This document shows positions 5,682-6,076 of a DNA stretch of 6,076 nt, piece by piece. Position 1 is the stretch's first letter. The number at the start of each line of letters is the position of its first letter. Where the stretch lies: contig JAATFK010000603.1 of the NCBI GenBank assembly GCA_015655225.1, positions 1-6,076 of the forward strand, in the 5' to 3' direction. The DNA is from Solirubrobacterales bacterium (lineage in GTDB: Bacteria; Actinomycetota; Thermoleophilia; Solirubrobacterales; Solirubrobacteraceae). Below the pieces are notes generated by a model. It searched no databases, was not told where the DNA came from, and was given only the letters and a program-made list of their open reading frames with translations. Both the position numbers and the translations under genes were made by a program.

Positions 5682-6076
5682 ATGACCCGCCTCAGCTCCT
5701 ATCTCCTCCCCACCGAGAAGCAGGCCCCCGCGGACGCGGAGGCGATCTCGCACAGACTGATGGTCCGCGCCGGCCTGATCCGCCAGGTCGGCGCCGGCCT
5801 CTGGACCTGGATGCCCGCCGGCTGGCGCGTCCACCAACGCGTCGTCTCGATCATCCGCGAGGAGATGGACGCGATCGGCGGCCAGGAGATGCTCGTGCCG
5901 GTGATGCAGCCGGCCGAGCCGTGGCGCCGCACCGGCCGCATCGAGATCGAGGAGCTGTTCAAGCTCAACGACCGCAAGGGCACCGAGCTGGTCCTCGCGA
6001 TGACGAACGAGGAGGCGTTCACGACCCACGTCGCCCAGGTCGTGCGCTCCTACCGCGACCTGCCGCAGATCCTCTA
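5682..6076 (+). CDS. proS: Prolyl-tRNA synthetase, N-terminal part (runs off right edge)
   Basis: Charges tRNA-Pro with proline, a cytoplasmic class II aminoacyl-tRNA synthetase. The frame is open from the ATG at 5682 to the window end, giving 131 whole codons. The start MTRLSSYLLPTEKQAPADAEAISHRLMVRAGLIRQVGAGLWTWMPAGWRV is the hallmark N-terminus of bacterial-type ProS. It continues with IIREEMDAIGGQEMLVPVMQPAEPWRRTGR, which covers class II motif 1 and the proline-binding region, then LFKLNDRKGTELVLAMTNEEAFTTHV, the approach to motif 2. Motif 2 arginine, the INS editing domain, motif 3 and the anticodon-binding domain are beyond the window, so editing and completeness cannot be judged. An AGA codon occurs at the SHRLM arginine. 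The gene is often found close to ispG in bacteria; here two genes separate them. Confidence 0.95.
   Translation, partial: MTRLSSYLLPTEKQAPADAEAISHRLMVRAGLIRQVGAGLWTWMPAGWRVHQRVVSIIREEMDAIGGQEMLVPVMQPAEPWRRTGRIEIEELFKLNDRKGTELVLAMTNEEAFTTHVAQVVRSYRDLPQIL

Noticed and set aside
4378..5685. A 435-codon plus-strand frame overlapping the hydrolase end and the secreted protein
   Set aside because: It is out of frame with both motif-bearing genes, has Arg/Ala/Pro-rich composition and no domain. It is a shadow frame.

Overview
The window is very GC-rich with strongly GC-biased third codon positions. It looks like chromosomal DNA from a high-GC actinobacterial lineage. Thermoleophilia (Solirubrobacterales, Conexibacter-like) is my best guess. 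It rests on composition, the feel of the proteins and a recurring AGA arginine codon, and no database search was possible. No RNA gene, CRISPR array, insertion sequence, phage gene or origin is visible.

Layout. A cytochrome P450 gene runs off the left edge on the minus strand (1-407; the N-terminal 135 residues are visible). It is divergent from a plus-strand long-chain acyl-CoA synthetase gene (514-2337). Their shared 106 bp spacer holds a 22 bp inverted repeat that could be a common operator. Next on the plus strand come ispG of the MEP isoprenoid pathway (2395-3693), an alpha/beta-hydrolase (3752-4576), a secreted glycoside-hydrolase-like TIM-barrel protein (4685-5638), and the start of proS, prolyl-tRNA synthetase, which runs off the right edge (5682-6076). 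All gaps between genes are short (43 to 108 bp).

How the genes relate. The P450 and acyl-CoA synthetase plausibly act on related lipid substrates, but only gene order supports that. ispG and proS are often near neighbours in bacteria; here two apparently unrelated genes lie between them. Each gene seems to have its own promoter, so this is probably not one operon.

Most notable pattern. Four genes (P450, ispG, hydrolase, proS) have no usable Shine-Dalgarno sequence but carry a TAnnnT -10-like hexamer only 6-9 nt before the start codon, as expected for leaderless mRNAs. The other two (acyl-CoA synthetase, secreted protein) have a good Shine-Dalgarno and a -10-like hexamer about 50-75 nt upstream. 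I see no clear new multi-gene system. The best candidates for something undescribed are the two promoter dyads, the IspG C-terminal tail and the secreted GH-like protein.
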